Assembly (NCBI GenBank): GCA_036504035.1
Contig: DASXVV010000009.1
Location: 496,001 to 560,000 of the forward strand
Direction: 5' to 3'
DNA length: 64,000 bases
From: Candidatus Deferrimicrobiaceae bacterium
GTDB lineage: Bacteria > Desulfobacterota > Deferrimicrobia > Deferrimicrobiales > Deferrimicrobiaceae
Shown: piece by piece, positions 29,118-36,994 of the stretch
Layout: each line of letters starts with the position of its first letter
Numbering within the stretch: the stretch's first letter is position 1
Translations under genes and position numbers: made by a program
The notes under the pieces: model-generated
Told to the model about the DNA's origin: nothing
Databases searched by the model: none
Seen by the model: only the letters and a program-made list of their open reading frames with translations

Positions 29118-29897
29118 CTACCCGTGGACCGCGCGCCCGAAGTCGCGCATGAACGCCATCTCGTCCGGGTCGAGTGGCCCCCCGTCGACGGCCGCGAGAT
29201 TTTCCCGCAGCTCGGCCACGGTGCGCGGGGCGGTCAGGACAAGGTCGACGTGCGGGTTCGTCAGGCAAAAACGGTAGCAGTCGCCGGCCGTCGGCACCCT
29301 TCCGGTGCGCCCTTTGGGCAGCGTCAGCAACTTCCGCCAGGCGGTCGCCGTGTAGGCGACGATCGCGGGACGATGTTGTGCGAGGTGCGGGAAGATGTCC
29401 TGCTCGGCGCCCGGGTGCGCGGCGTTGTAGCGGATCATCAGGAGGTCGAGCATCGAATGCTCCGCCAGTCGCCCGGCACGCGGCCGGTCGTGGATGGAGA
29501 CGCCCAGCGCGCACACCTTCCCCTCCTCGCGCAACCGGAGCATCTCTTCCTGCACCGGCCCGGTGAAGGCGGACATCTTCCCGAGCCAGTAGAGCTGCAG
29601 GACGTCGAGGTGGTCGGTGCCGAGCGTCCGGAGCGCCTTTTCGACGCCGCGCCGCACGGCGCCCGGGAAATAGCCGAAGAGCGGGCCGGCCGACACGACG
29701 TAACGCTCGCGGTCGCGCGCCAGCGCATCGCGCAGCGCCGGGGTCAGGCTTTTCATCCGCGGCGTCCAGAACACATACTGGACCCGCTCTAGCGCCTCGC
29801 GGCAACCGTCCTCGTCGAGGTTGAAGGTGCCGGACAATCCCAGCCGGAACAATTTCCGGCCAAGCCTCGGAACTTCCCGAACCGCGAATTCTTCCAT
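29118..29897 (-). CDS. Aldo/keto reductase-fold protein without the catalytic tetrad
   Basis: A 259-residue protein on the AKR TIM barrel: GRKLFRLGLSGTFN, then GVEKALRTLGTDHLDVLQLYW, then GKVCALGVSIHDRP. Aligned by eye with active AKRs, the catalytic Asp-Tyr-Lys-His positions all differ. FFDTAxxYG is replaced by YVFWTPRM, the lysine strand (IATK) reads VVSAG, and the histidine in QIHW is tyrosine (QLYW). It may bind a cofactor or ligand without classic carbonyl reduction. GGAGGGACG precedes the ATG. It converges on the hybrid kinase gene, with 25 bases between stops. Confidence 0.78.
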   Translation of the reverse strand: MEEFAVREVPRLGRKLFRLGLSGTFNLDEDGCREALERVQYVFWTPRMKSLTPALRDALARDRERYVVSAGPLFGYFPGAVRRGVEKALRTLGTDHLDVLQLYWLGKMSAFTGPVQEEMLRLREEGKVCALGVSIHDRPRAGRLAEHSMLDLLMIRYNAAHPGAEQDIFPHLAQHRPAIVAYTATAWRKLLTLPKGRTGRVPTAGDCYRFCLTNPHVDLVLTAPRTVAELRENLAAVDGGPLDPDEMAFMRDFGRAVHG

Positions 29898-30006
29898 GGC
29901 GTCCCTCCCCCGCGACCGCGATCTGCGGATCGCCCGTCTCCGGGTTCATCGTATTATGGAATTACATGTAGCGGTCGAAGAGGATCGCTGCCGAAGGAGG
30001 ATTTCG

Positions 30007-30738
30007 ATGACGAAAAAAGGGATCCCGGCTCCGCCGACCTGCTCGAAGTGCGGCGTCGTGTGGCAGAAGTCGGGAGCGTCGAACTGCTGGAGTGCGACCC
30101 CCGAAAGCGCGCCCCCGCAACCGGGCAACTGCCCGTCGAAGCGCGACGCCGACCTCATCGATTCGTCGTTCGAGCAGTACCGGGGGACGACGACGGATGC
30201 GAAAATCGCGCAGGTCGCGGCGCGGGTCGAGGGGTTGTGCTATCAGCCCGTCCCGGGCAGCGAAGCGGTCAACGCCCGCTGGACCCGGGTCGAGGACACG
30301 ATCGCCTTCGCGAAGCTGATGGGGTACCGGAAGATCGGCATCGCCACCTGCATCGGGCTGCTCGACGAGAGCGACCGGCTGGCCGCGATCCTCACGGCGC
30401 AGGGGCTCGAACCGATGAGCATCTGCTGCAAGGCGGGCAGCATCGACAAGCTCGAGCTGGGGATCCCGGAATCCGCCAAGGTGAGGCCGGGCACGTTCGA
30501 GCCGGCGTGCAACCCGATCGCGCAGGCGAAGATCCTCAACCGGGCGAAGACGGACATGAACATCATCGTCGGGCTGTGCATCGGGCACGATATGCTGTTC
30601 GCGAAATATTCGAAGGCGCCCGTGACCACGCTCGTGGTCAAGGACCGGGTGACGAACCACAACCCGGCCGCGGTGCTCTACGGCCAGAACTTCTACTACA
30701 AGCGGCTGCAGAAGCTGCCGGTGATCGTGCCGGAATAA
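30007..30738 (+). CDS. DUF1847 cysteine-rich metal-binding protein
   Basis: A 243-residue cytosolic protein. The N-terminal cysteine cluster (CSKCGVVWQ, NCWS, NCPS) and further cysteines at YRKIGIATCIG, SICCKAG, EPACNP and GLCIGHD match the DUF1847 family of predicted metal-binding proteins. No enzyme activity is established for the family. GAAGGAGG sits correctly before the ATG. A tautomerase gene follows after 11 bases, so the two probably form an operon. Confidence 0.82.
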   Translation: MTKKGIPAPPTCSKCGVVWQKSGASNCWSATPESAPPQPGNCPSKRDADLIDSSFEQYRGTTTDAKIAQVAARVEGLCYQPVPGSEAVNARWTRVEDTIAFAKLMGYRKIGIATCIGLLDESDRLAAILTAQGLEPMSICCKAGSIDKLELGIPESAKVRPGTFEPACNPIAQAKILNRAKTDMNIIVGLCIGHDMLFAKYSKAPVTTLVVKDRVTNHNPAAVLYGQNFYYKRLQKLPVIVPE

Positions 30739-30749
30739 GGAGGCGCGCC

Positions 30750-30953
30750 ATGCCTTACGTCAATATCAGGATCACGCGCGAGGGCGCGACCTCCGAGCAG
30801 AAGGCCGCGCTCATCAAGGGCGCGACGCAGCTGCTGGTCGACGTGCTGGGGAAGAATCCCGCCACGACCGTGGTCGTCATCGACGAGGTCGACACCGACA
30901 ACTGGGGCATCGGCGGCGAAAGCGTCACCGTGCGACGGAAATCGGGGAAATAA
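30750..30953 (+). CDS. 4-oxalocrotonate tautomerase-family protein
   Basis: A 67-residue protein of the smallest tautomerase fold. After removal of Met1 the N-terminal proline (MPYVNIRITREG) would be the catalytic base, and the conserved arginine and VVIDEVDTDNWGIGG segment follow. Family members tautomerise dienol or 2-oxoacid compounds or act as dehalogenases. The substrate here is not evident and no aromatic degradation genes are near. AAGGAGG lies at ideal spacing, and the gene directly follows the DUF1847 gene. Confidence 0.9.
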   Translation: MPYVNIRITREGATSEQKAALIKGATQLLVDVLGKNPATTVVVIDEVDTDNWGIGGESVTVRRKSGK

Positions 30954-30963
30954 TCCCCCGATT
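30940..30963. terminator. Putative shared hairpin between convergent genes
   Basis: An 8-bp stem AATCGGGG / CCCCGATT with an 8-base loop spans the stop of the tautomerase gene and lies against the stop of the convergent lipoprotein gene. There is no proper T-run on either side, so it may be a weak or Rho-assisted terminator. Confidence 0.4.
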
Positions 30964-32238
30964 CTAAAGGAGCAGCAGGTATTCCAGCACCCGCTCTTGC
31001 GGTGTGAAGCCGAGGTGCGGCATGCCGGCCGTGTGATAGGACGTGTAGATCACGGTTCCCTGCCCGAACGGGAACGACACGGTCAGTGGGCGAATCCCGG
31101 CATCGACCTCCACGTAACTGCCGCTGCCTTGCGGATCGAGCACCTGGATCGTCACCTGTCCCTCGACCCAAACCTTGACTTTGCCTCCCTCCGTCGTCGG
31201 TTCAGGCGCTCCAATGACCGCCCATCCCCCCAGAAAGTCCTCGACGTGCAGCGCCCCGTTGTCGTTGAGCGCTCCGAGTCCCCCCAGCCAGGCCGCCAGT
31301 GAGGCGTCGCGCACGGCGGCGTCGGTCGTGATCCCGCCCAGCCCGACCCAGGCCGCGTCGAGCGGTTCCGGGACGGAGGGGACGGTGTCGCCGCCCTCCT
31401 GGAAGCGGATGAATTCGGGGAACGCCTGCTCGACGAAGTTGTTTCCGCGGTCGGTCACGTAGAGGCGTCCGCCGAGCCGGACATATTCCCTGAGGTTCGA
31501 TTTGACCCCGGGTTCGCCAGGCGCCGAGAGCCATTCCTGGTTCGCGCCGCAGTTGATCACGATGACGTCATACCGCCGCAAGGATGCGAGATTCGCGTAG
31601 AGAACGTTGTCGGTCGGGTAGCCTTCGGGGTAGGGGTCCCAGGAAAAGTCCTGCCATTCCTCGTTCCAGACGGGGCGACTGGAGTTCCCAAGGTACAGGT
31701 CGAACTTCTCGGTGCCGAGGAGGAGGGTCCCTTGTGCGTCGACCTGCCCCATGCCGAACTTGGCCAGCACGTTGGCCATTTCGTCCCATTCGCCTGTCAC
31801 GACCGCGACCCGCGGAGCGACATCGGTCTCCCCGGCACTGGTACCGGGCAGCGTCGTCTGGCCGGGGGGAATTTCCGTCAATGTATTTTCGCCCACCGTC
31901 AGAATGGAAGATTTCCCGAACTGTCCCTGGGTGACGACCAGGCTGTAGCTTCCCGGCTTGAGCCCCGTGATCGAGAAGCTTCCGTCGGGGCCGGTCGTAG
32001 TTTCGGCGGAAACCGGGGCCGTGTTCAGGATCGCGAAGGGCGCGGGAGCGCCGGATGCGCCGGCCGGAACGACCCGGACCTGGGCTCCCGGCATCGGGTC
32101 GATGCCGTTGGGGGCGTAGACGATGCCGCTCACCGATGCGCCGGAAGCGCCGGGCGACGACCCGCCGCAGGCGTACAGGAACAAGGAACAGCCGGCGGCG
32201 ATCAGAAGGACAAGGATGCGGCGGGAAACGGACATCAT
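30964..32238 (-). CDS. Secreted lipoprotein with carboxypeptidase-regulatory-like and amidotransferase-like domains
   Basis: A 424-residue exported lipoprotein (lipobox FLYACG). Residues about 35-120 form a carboxypeptidase-regulatory-like beta sandwich (VSGIVYAPNGIDPMPGAQVR ... GPDGSFSITGLKPGSYSLVV). The larger C-terminal part resembles ThuA/class I amidotransferase-like folds (VAVVTGEWDEM, YDVIVINCGANQEWL, LREYVRLGGRLYVTDRG, GTVIYTSYHTAGMPHLGFT). No intact Cys-His-Glu triad is evident. It is probably a cell-surface or periplasmic adhesin- or sugar-related protein. The start at the first of two ATGs has GAGGTGTCC upstream. Upstream methionines lack signal-peptide sense. Confidence 0.75.
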   Translation of the reverse strand: MMSVSRRILVLLIAAGCSLFLYACGGSSPGASGASVSGIVYAPNGIDPMPGAQVRVVPAGASGAPAPFAILNTAPVSAETTTGPDGSFSITGLKPGSYSLVVTQGQFGKSSILTVGENTLTEIPPGQTTLPGTSAGETDVAPRVAVVTGEWDEMANVLAKFGMGQVDAQGTLLLGTEKFDLYLGNSSRPVWNEEWQDFSWDPYPEGYPTDNVLYANLASLRRYDVIVINCGANQEWLSAPGEPGVKSNLREYVRLGGRLYVTDRGNNFVEQAFPEFIRFQEGGDTVPSVPEPLDAAWVGLGGITTDAAVRDASLAAWLGGLGALNDNGALHVEDFLGGWAVIGAPEPTTEGGKVKVWVEGQVTIQVLDPQGSGSYVEVDAGIRPLTVSFPFGQGTVIYTSYHTAGMPHLGFTPQERVLEYLLLL

Positions 32239-32328
32239 GGACACCTCGCGTGCGGAGATGTGCGACGATTGCTTCCGAATCATACCGCGACGGGCGTCAA
32301 CCTGTTGCAAATTATTGGATAATACGCC

Positions 32329-32360
32329 AAAGGGGAAGCCGAATGATCGGCTTCCCCTTT
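32329..32360. terminator. Intrinsic terminator following the tRNA-Lys-linked element
   Basis: A 14-bp stem AAAGGGGAAGCCGA pairs with TCGGCTTCCCCTTT around a 4-base loop. It lies 10 bases past the end of the tRNA-3'-end copy of the element on the minus strand. It closely resembles the hairpin just after the intact tRNA-Lys, with matched changes in the stem. Confidence 0.85.
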
Positions 32361-32369
32361 GGGAAAGAT

Positions 32370-32511
32370 TGGTGGGCCATGTAGGAGTCGGCCACTACGC
32401 CTCCGACATCCTGTCTCCGGCTGCGTAGCCTCCCCTCGACCGCCTGACGCCCGCATCCATGCGGGCTCATCCTCGCTATCCGCTCGGCGGCGGACTCGCT
32501 TCGACTCCTGC
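32370..32511 (-). repeat. 142-bp tRNA-3'-end-linked structured element, copy 1 (tRNA-Lys)
   Basis: A 142-bp sequence about 87% identical, without gaps, to 35489-35630. On the minus strand it lies downstream of tRNA-Lys. Its last 21 bases (32390 down to 32370) are an exact copy of tRNA-Lys nucleotides C56-A76, including CCA. Predicted pairings: positions 3-10 with 122-129 (element ends); 46-51 with 58-63 around an invariant ATGGAT loop; GGCT-ACGC-AGCC at 82-93; and GACA-GGA-TGTC at 97-107. Positions 66-114 are identical in both copies. No transposase or integrase is encoded. It could be a minimal non-autonomous mobile element or a structured RNA with a tRNA-like 3' end. I do not recognise it as a named family. 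Confidence 0.85.
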
Positions 32512-32530
32512 ATTGGGCCCATGTAACGAC

Positions 32531-32561
32531 AAACGGGAAGCCGAAAATCGGCTTCCCGTTT
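32531..32561. terminator. Intrinsic terminator after tRNA-Lys
   Basis: A 14-bp stem AAACGGGAAGCCGA / TCGGCTTCCCGTTT with a 3-base loop starts 10 bases after the CCA end of tRNA-Lys on the minus strand. The following T-run is short (TTTGT). Its sequence is a near duplicate of the hairpin at 32329-32360. Confidence 0.85.
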
Positions 32562-32570
32562 GGGAAAATT

Positions 32571-32646
32571 TGGTGGGCCATGTAGGAGTCGAACCTACAA
32601 CCTCCGGATTAAGAGTCCGCTGCTCTGCCAGTTGAGCTAATGGCCC
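32571..32646 (-). tRNA. tRNA-Lys (anticodon CTT)
   Basis: A complete 76-nt cloverleaf with encoded CCA. The acceptor stem is GGGCCAT / ATGGCCC, the D arm GCTC...GAGC, the anticodon loop CTCTTAA gives CTT (lysine AAG), and the T arm is GTAGG-TTCGACT-CCTAC. The outermost anticodon-stem pair (27-43) is a G-G mismatch. It is the last of three tRNAs in a minus-strand cluster. Its final 21 bases are duplicated 201 bp downstream inside the repeat element. Confidence 0.96.
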
Positions 32647-32670
32647 ACGTTATGTAAAGAACAAAAAAAT

Positions 32671-32746
32671 TGGTGCGCCTGGGAGGACTCGAACCTCCGC
32701 ACCCGGCTTCGGAGGCCGGTACTCTATCCACCTGAGCTACAGGCGC
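32671..32746 (-). tRNA. tRNA-Arg (anticodon CCG)
   Basis: A complete tRNA with encoded CCA. The acceptor stem is GCGCCTG / CAGGCGC, the anticodon loop CTCCGAA gives CCG (arginine CGG), and the T arm is GGAGG-TTCGAGT-CCTCC. It is the middle gene of the His-Arg-Lys cluster and has no element copy behind it. Confidence 0.96.
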
Positions 32747-32814
32747 CCTCGCGAAACAAAACCCGCGGTTATCCGGATTCTCCGGAAGGTGCCGGGCTTG
32801 CCGGTGTCAAAGAA

Positions 32815-32891
32815 TGGGGAGAGTGATGGGGCTTGAACCCACGGCCACCAGGGCCACAACCTGGTGCTCTGCCAACTGAGCTACACTCTCC
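32815..32891 (-). tRNA. tRNA-His (anticodon GTG)
   Basis: A complete 77-nt tRNA with the extra G(-1) opposite C73 that marks tRNA-His, and encoded CCA. The anticodon loop TTGTGGC gives GTG, and the anticodon stem is CCAGG / CCTGG. It is the first gene of the minus-strand tRNA cluster, 16 bases after the -10 box of a strong promoter. Confidence 0.96.
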
Positions 32892-32907
32892 GCAAAAGCG
32901 AAGGGAG

Positions 32908-32937
32908 AGTATACAAGCATCTTCGCGCGGACGTCAA
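32908..32937 (-). promoter_or_regulatory. Sigma-70 promoter of the His-Arg-Lys tRNA cluster
   Basis: On the minus strand TTGACG (32937-32932) and TATACT (32913-32908) are separated by 18 bases and lie directly upstream of tRNA-His. This is the best sigma-70-like match I saw in the window. Confidence 0.8.
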
Positions 32938-32982
32938 CCCGGAAATCTTTGAGGCCCCCGAAATAATCTTCCGGAAGCCGGA

Positions 32983-35283
32983 TCACGGCTTGAATCGGCG
33001 CAGCCGCAACGCGTTCGTGACGACCGTCACCGACGAGAGCCCCATCGCGGCGGCGGCCATGATCGGGTTGAGCCGGATGCCGAAGAAAGGGAACAGGGCG
33101 CCGGCCGCGACCGGGATGAGCAGGACGTTGTAGGCGAACGCCCAGAACAGGTTCTGCGCGATGTTGCGGATCGTGGCGCGGCTCAGTTTCATGGCGGCCG
33201 CGACGCCGGCCAGGTCGCCCCCCATCAGCACGATGTCGCCCGACTCGATCGCGATGTCGGTGCCGGTGCCGATCGCCATGCCGACATCGGCCTGCGCCAG
33301 CGCCGGCGCGTCGTTGATGCCGTCGCCCACCATCGCGACGACGTGCCCGTCCGCCTGGAACGCGCGCACCGCCTCGGCCTTCCCGTCGGGAAGAAGCCCC
33401 GCCCGCACCGTACCGATGCCCGCCTGTTTCGCGATCGACAGCGCGGTCCGGCGGTTGTCGCCGGTAAGCAGGACGACGTCGAGCCCCATCTTCTTGAGCG
33501 TCGCGATCGCCGCCGGGGCGCCGGGCTTGATCGGGTCGGCGATCGCCATCACCCCGGCCGCACGACTGTCGACGGCCACGAGCACGGCGGTGGCGCCCGT
33601 CTCCGCCAATTCCGCCGCATCGGCTAGCAGGCCGGAGGGATCGACGCCCCCCTGCTCGAGCCAGTCCGCCGTCCCGGCCAGCACAACCTGCCCCTCGACC
33701 GTCGCCCGGATGCCGCGCCCCGCCACGGATTCGAAATCCCCGGGCGTCGCGATCGCGATGCCGCGCGCCGCGGCGCCGCGGACGATAGCCGCAGCCAGCG
33801 GATGTTCCGAGCCGCTTTCGGCGGAGGCCGCAAGGCGGAGCAACTGCGCCTCCCCTGCCTCGCCCCGGAAAGTGCCCGCCGGGGGGCAACTGATCGTCGT
33901 GAGCGCGGGCTTACCCGAAGTCACCGTGCCCGTCTTGTCGAGCAGCACCGTATCGACCCGGTGCGCCGTCTCGAGCGCCGCGCCGTCCCGCACCAGGATC
34001 CCCAACTCGGCCCCCTTCCCCGTGGCCACCATGATCGACGTCGGTGTTGCGAGCCCCAGGGCGCAGGGACAGGCGATGATCAGCACCGCGATCATGTCGA
34101 GCAGCGCCCACATCAGGCGGGGCTCGGGGCCCAGGAGATACCAGGCGAGAAAGGTCGCGCCCGCGATGGCCAGCACGACGGGAACGAACCAGGATGCGAT
34201 CCGGTCGGCCAGCCGGCCGATGGGCGGCTTGCTCCCCTGTGCGGCCTGGACCATCGCGACGATGCGGGCGAGCACCGTGTCGCGCCCGACGCGGGTGGCC
34301 CGGATCACCAGGCGTCCGTTGAGGTTGATCGTCCCGCCGGTCACCGCGCCGCCTACCCGCTTGTCGACGGGAAGCGGCTCTCCCGTGAGCATCGACTCGT
34401 CCACCGCGCCCGATCCGTCGGTCACGTCGCCGTCAACCGGCACTTTTTCGCCGGGACGGACGACCAGCGTCTCCCCCGCGCGGACGCTCTCGAGCGGCAC
34501 GTCGTGCTCGACGCCGTCGCGCACGACGCGGGCGCTCTTCGGCACCAGGCCGACCAGCTTCCGCACCGCCTCGGACGTCCGTCCCTTGGCGCGTGCCTCG
34601 AACCAGCGCCCCAGCAGGATGAGCACGACGATCGTGGCCGAAGTATCGAAATAGACATGCCCCTCGGTCCCGGCCGGCACGACCGCCGCCGGGAAGAAGG
34701 TGACCACGGCGCTGTAGAGCCAGGCGACGCTCGTCCCCAGCGCCACCAGGGTGTTCATGTCGGTCGTGGCGTGGCGCGCGGCGGCCCACGCCCCCCGGTA
34801 GAAGCGGGCGCCGACCCAGAACTGGACCGGCGTCGCCAGCGCCAGCTGGAGCAGGTTGGCCGCGAAGGGGGACAACCGCATCGCCGCGTGCCCCGCGAAC
34901 ATTTCGAGATGGGAGAAAAGAAGCAGCGGGACGGCGAGCGCAGCGCCGGCCTTCAGCCGGAGAAGCAGCGCGCCTTCCTCCTCGGCCTGCATCCGCTCGA
35001 GCCGCACGACCGGGTCCTCGTCGGGAACCGGGAGGGGCACGGTGTAGCCCGCCTCCTCGACGGCCGCGCGGAACGCGGCGGGATCGGCGGTCCCCGGCGC
35101 GTAGTCGACCGAGGCCGATTTCGTCGCCAGGTTGACAGACGCCGAGACGACGCCCGGCACCTTGACGAGCGCCCGCTCGACCCGTGCGACGCACGAAGCA
35201 CACGACATCCCCTCAACGGCGAAGGTGTCCCGCGTCAAATCCTTCCTCGCCCTGGCGGGCATGCCCGGGACCGGGTCGACCAT
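32983..35283 (-). CDS. copA: Copper-translocating P1B-type ATPase
   Basis: A 766-residue copper exporter. One N-terminal heavy-metal-associated domain carries GMSCASC. Eight membrane helices include the P1B-1 motif [11 protein letters not shown] in helix 6 and conserved asparagine-tyrosine/methionine-serine motifs in helices 7-8 ([23 protein letters not shown]). The cytoplasmic domains hold TGEPLPV (actuator), DKTGTVTSG (phosphorylation site), the HP pair in SEHPL, and [10 protein letters not shown]. The motifs predict Cu(I) export from the cytoplasm. The ATG at 35283 is chosen because GAGGA lies 7 bases upstream. A TTG and an ATG further up lack ribosome sites. No copper regulator lies adjacent. 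Confidence 0.93.
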   Translation of the reverse strand: MVDPVPGMPARARKDLTRDTFAVEGMSCASCVARVERALVKVPGVVSASVNLATKSASVDYAPGTADPAAFRAAVEEAGYTVPLPVPDEDPVVRLERMQAEEEGALLLRLKAGAALAVPLLLFSHLEMFAGHAAMRLSPFAANLLQLALATPVQFWVGARFYRGAWAAARHATTDMNTLVALGTSVAWLYSAVVTFFPAAVVPAGTEGHVYFDTSATIVVLILLGRWFEARAKGRTSEAVRKLVGLVPKSARVVRDGVEHDVPLESVRAGETLVVRPGEKVPVDGDVTDGSGAVDESMLTGEPLPVDKRVGGAVTGGTINLNGRLVIRATRVGRDTVLARIVAMVQAAQGSKPPIGRLADRIASWFVPVVLAIAGATFLAWYLLGPEPRLMWALLDMIAVLIIACPCALGLATPTSIMVATGKGAELGILVRDGAALETAHRVDTVLLDKTGTVTSGKPALTTISCPPAGTFRGEAGEAQLLRLAASAESGSEHPLAAAIVRGAAARGIAIATPGDFESVAGRGIRATVEGQVVLAGTADWLEQGGVDPSGLLADAAELAETGATAVLVAVDSRAAGVMAIADPIKPGAPAAIATLKKMGLDVVLLTGDNRRTALSIAKQAGIGTVRAGLLPDGKAEAVRAFQADGHVVAMVGDGINDAPALAQADVGMAIGTGTDIAIESGDIVLMGGDLAGVAAAMKLSRATIRNIAQNLFWAFAYNVLLIPVAAGALFPFFGIRLNPIMAAAAMGLSSVTVVTNALRLRRFKP

Positions 35284-35349
35284 GCGACGGTTCCTCATGA
35301 ATATGCGATCCGACAATCCTTTTATGATGGCACAACGGGGCTAACACGG

Positions 35350-35378
35350 TTCGAATCGTCCGGTTAGTTTGCTATACT
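35350..35378 (+). promoter_or_regulatory. Probable promoter of tRNA-Arg(TCT)
   Basis: TATACT at 35373-35378 lies 11 bases before the tRNA. A weak -35 match (TTCGAA at 35350-35355) lies 17 bases upstream of it. The -10 box matches that of the tRNA-His promoter exactly. Confidence 0.55.
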
Positions 35379-35389
35379 TCCCCCGGCGT

Positions 35390-35466
35390 GCGCCTGTAGC
35401 TCAGGTGGATAGAGCATCTGCCTTCTAAGCAGATGGCCGCAGGTTCGAATCCTGCCAGGCGCACCA
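35390..35466 (+). tRNA. tRNA-Arg (anticodon TCT)
   Basis: A complete 77-nt tRNA with encoded CCA. The acceptor stem is GCGCCTG / CAGGCGC, the anticodon loop CTTCTAA gives TCT (arginine AGA), and the T arm is GCAGG-TTCGAAT-CCTGC. Its last 21 bases (C56-A76, 35446-35466) recur exactly at 35610-35630 as the tail of the second element copy. Confidence 0.97.
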
Positions 35467-35488
35467 TGACTCCCTTCACCAAGCCCAC

Positions 35489-35630
35489 TCAGGATTCGAA
35501 GCGAGACCGCCGCCGAGCGAATAGCGAGGACAAGCCGCCATGGATGGCGGCAGCAGGCGGTCGAGGGGAGGCTACGCAGCCGGAGACAGGATGTCGGAGG
35601 CGAAGTAGCCGAATCCTGCCAGGCGCACCA
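35489..35630 (+). repeat. 142-bp tRNA-3'-end-linked structured element, copy 2 (tRNA-Arg TCT)
   Basis: The second copy of the element at 32370-32511, of identical length with 19 differences. It starts 23 bases after tRNA-Arg(TCT) on the same strand and ends in that tRNA's C56-A76. Against copy 1, the pairs 49-60 and 50-59 of the ATGGAT-loop stem are flipped (C-G/G-C versus G-C/C-G). The end-pairing 7-125 changes from G-C to T-A. These are compensatory changes, which argues for selected base pairing. Unlike copy 1, no hairpin terminator separates it from the tRNA. Confidence 0.85.
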
Positions 35631-35649
35631 TGCCTTCTCACTCCCCGGC

Positions 35650-36906
35650 TTACGTCATCGGCCGGAAGTTCTCGACCAGCCCTGCGAGGATCAGGTCGAC
35701 CACCTCGGCGTGCGGGATCTGCAGGTGCTTCTCGGCGATCTTGAAGAGCATGTCGAGCTCGCGCTGGTCTAGCCGCTTGTCGCGGGTCAGCAGAGGAATC
35801 AGCGCCTGCAGCATCGTGCGAGTCGACTGGGGGTATTCCTTGACGATGCGCGCCGCGCTCTTCGCCATCGTCTTCTGGAGCTTCTTCGGGTCCTTCTCCT
35901 CGAAATAGCCCTCCAGGTAGGCCGCGGGCCAGAAGTAATAGTACGAAAGCAGGTTGAGAAGGTAGGTGTATTCGTCCTCGTTCGCATCCTCGTCGCACGT
36001 CATGAGGATATAGCCGGCCGACGCGAGAAACAGAAGCTCCGACTTTTCCCGCTCGACGCGCGGCGTCTTGCGCAGGACCGCGATTGCGTCCTCGAGTTTC
36101 GCCTCGAGCGCCTTGTCGCGCCTAGGCTTTCGCCCCCCGGTCCAGTCGGCCCAGGTGCGCGAATGGAAAAAGAGTTCGAGCGCCTTCACGCGGACCGGGT
36201 TGGCGGGATGCGATTCGAAGACGCGCTCGCCCGTCTTCTCCATGTCGGCCATCAGGTCGTCGATCATCTCGAGATAAGCCTTCGGGTCCATCTTGAAGTA
36301 GCCCATCGAAAGCCCCGAGGACATCTTGAACATCGCCGACAGCGCCGGCTCGAGGGCGCGGACGGCCAGCAGCCCCAGCCGGTCGGCCGAGATCTCTCCC
36401 AGCTTCCTCCAGAGGTCATGTATCCCTTGAAGGAATGGCGGCAAGTCCTCGAAATTGGGATAGATAAGTTCCATCACCCGGTACAGGACCGAGTGCCGGT
36501 AAACCAGATGCCCCAGTTCGTGTCCGATGACGAAGCGCAACTCGTCCGGCTCGAGCTTGTCGATCAGCCCGGAATGCAGGACAACGTAGTGCGGTTCGCC
36601 CTCGTTATGGTTGAACAGGGCATATGCGTTTGTTTCCGGGCTGTTGCATACATAATACTCAACGTTCAGGTCATCAAGTGCGAGCTGCTTCGCCACCTCC
36701 CGGCAGATGGTGTGAAGTTCCCCTCCGAACTTTTCGGACAGCGGGAAATGGTATCCCTTCATCACGCTGGCGAGCAGGTTGTCCTTGTCGATCTTGTCCT
36801 TGAACGCCAGCAGCGAGCTGACGGCCGGCGCGTTGAAGACCTCTTCGAGGTGAGACAGGAGCGTCGCCTCTTCCAGGACGCGGATCGGTTCGTAATCGGT
36901 TTTCAT
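35650..36906 (-). CDS. M48-family zinc metalloprotease domain protein
   Basis: A 418-residue soluble protein with a gluzincin active site: HELGH in FVIGHELGHLVYRH (zinc histidines and catalytic Glu), with a third ligand probably in GEISADRLGLL (E-x3-D). This resembles M48 Ste24/HtpX-like peptidases but without membrane helices or a signal peptide, so it should act in the cytoplasm. The C-terminal half (about 270-418) is helical and resembles a TerB/DnaJ-like helical module (LIPLLTRDKRLDQRELDMLFKI). GGGGGAGAAG lies before the ATG. The gene faces the second tRNA element, 19 bases away. Confidence 0.85.
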   Translation of the reverse strand: MKTDYEPIRVLEEATLLSHLEEVFNAPAVSSLLAFKDKIDKDNLLASVMKGYHFPLSEKFGGELHTICREVAKQLALDDLNVEYYVCNSPETNAYALFNHNEGEPHYVVLHSGLIDKLEPDELRFVIGHELGHLVYRHSVLYRVMELIYPNFEDLPPFLQGIHDLWRKLGEISADRLGLLAVRALEPALSAMFKMSSGLSMGYFKMDPKAYLEMIDDLMADMEKTGERVFESHPANPVRVKALELFFHSRTWADWTGGRKPRRDKALEAKLEDAIAVLRKTPRVEREKSELLFLASAGYILMTCDEDANEDEYTYLLNLLSYYYFWPAAYLEGYFEEKDPKKLQKTMAKSAARIVKEYPQSTRTMLQALIPLLTRDKRLDQRELDMLFKIAEKHLQIPHAEVVDLILAGLVENFRPMT

Positions 36907-36994
36907 CTTCTCCCCCTTCTTTCCTGATGGTGATTGTCCTTCAGCCGAATTAGGATGTAAACTCCAAGTCGGAAAGACGAAGGAGACCGCCCGG

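Noticed and set aside
32280-32522. Short reading frames within both tRNA-linked elements give similar peptides containing GRGEATQPETGC
   Set aside because: The similarity follows from DNA identity. The variable positions are explained better by paired-base changes than by amino-acid conservation, and there is no ribosome site.
32807-32891. A peptide SVAQLAEHQVVALVAVGSSP from the tRNA-His region
   Set aside because: It is a translation of the tRNA gene itself, a common annotation artefact.
32571-35466. Genomic island between tRNA genes
   Set aside because: The tRNAs flank only copA, which matches its surroundings in composition and style. No integrase is present, and the elements lie outward from the tRNA ends as separate units.
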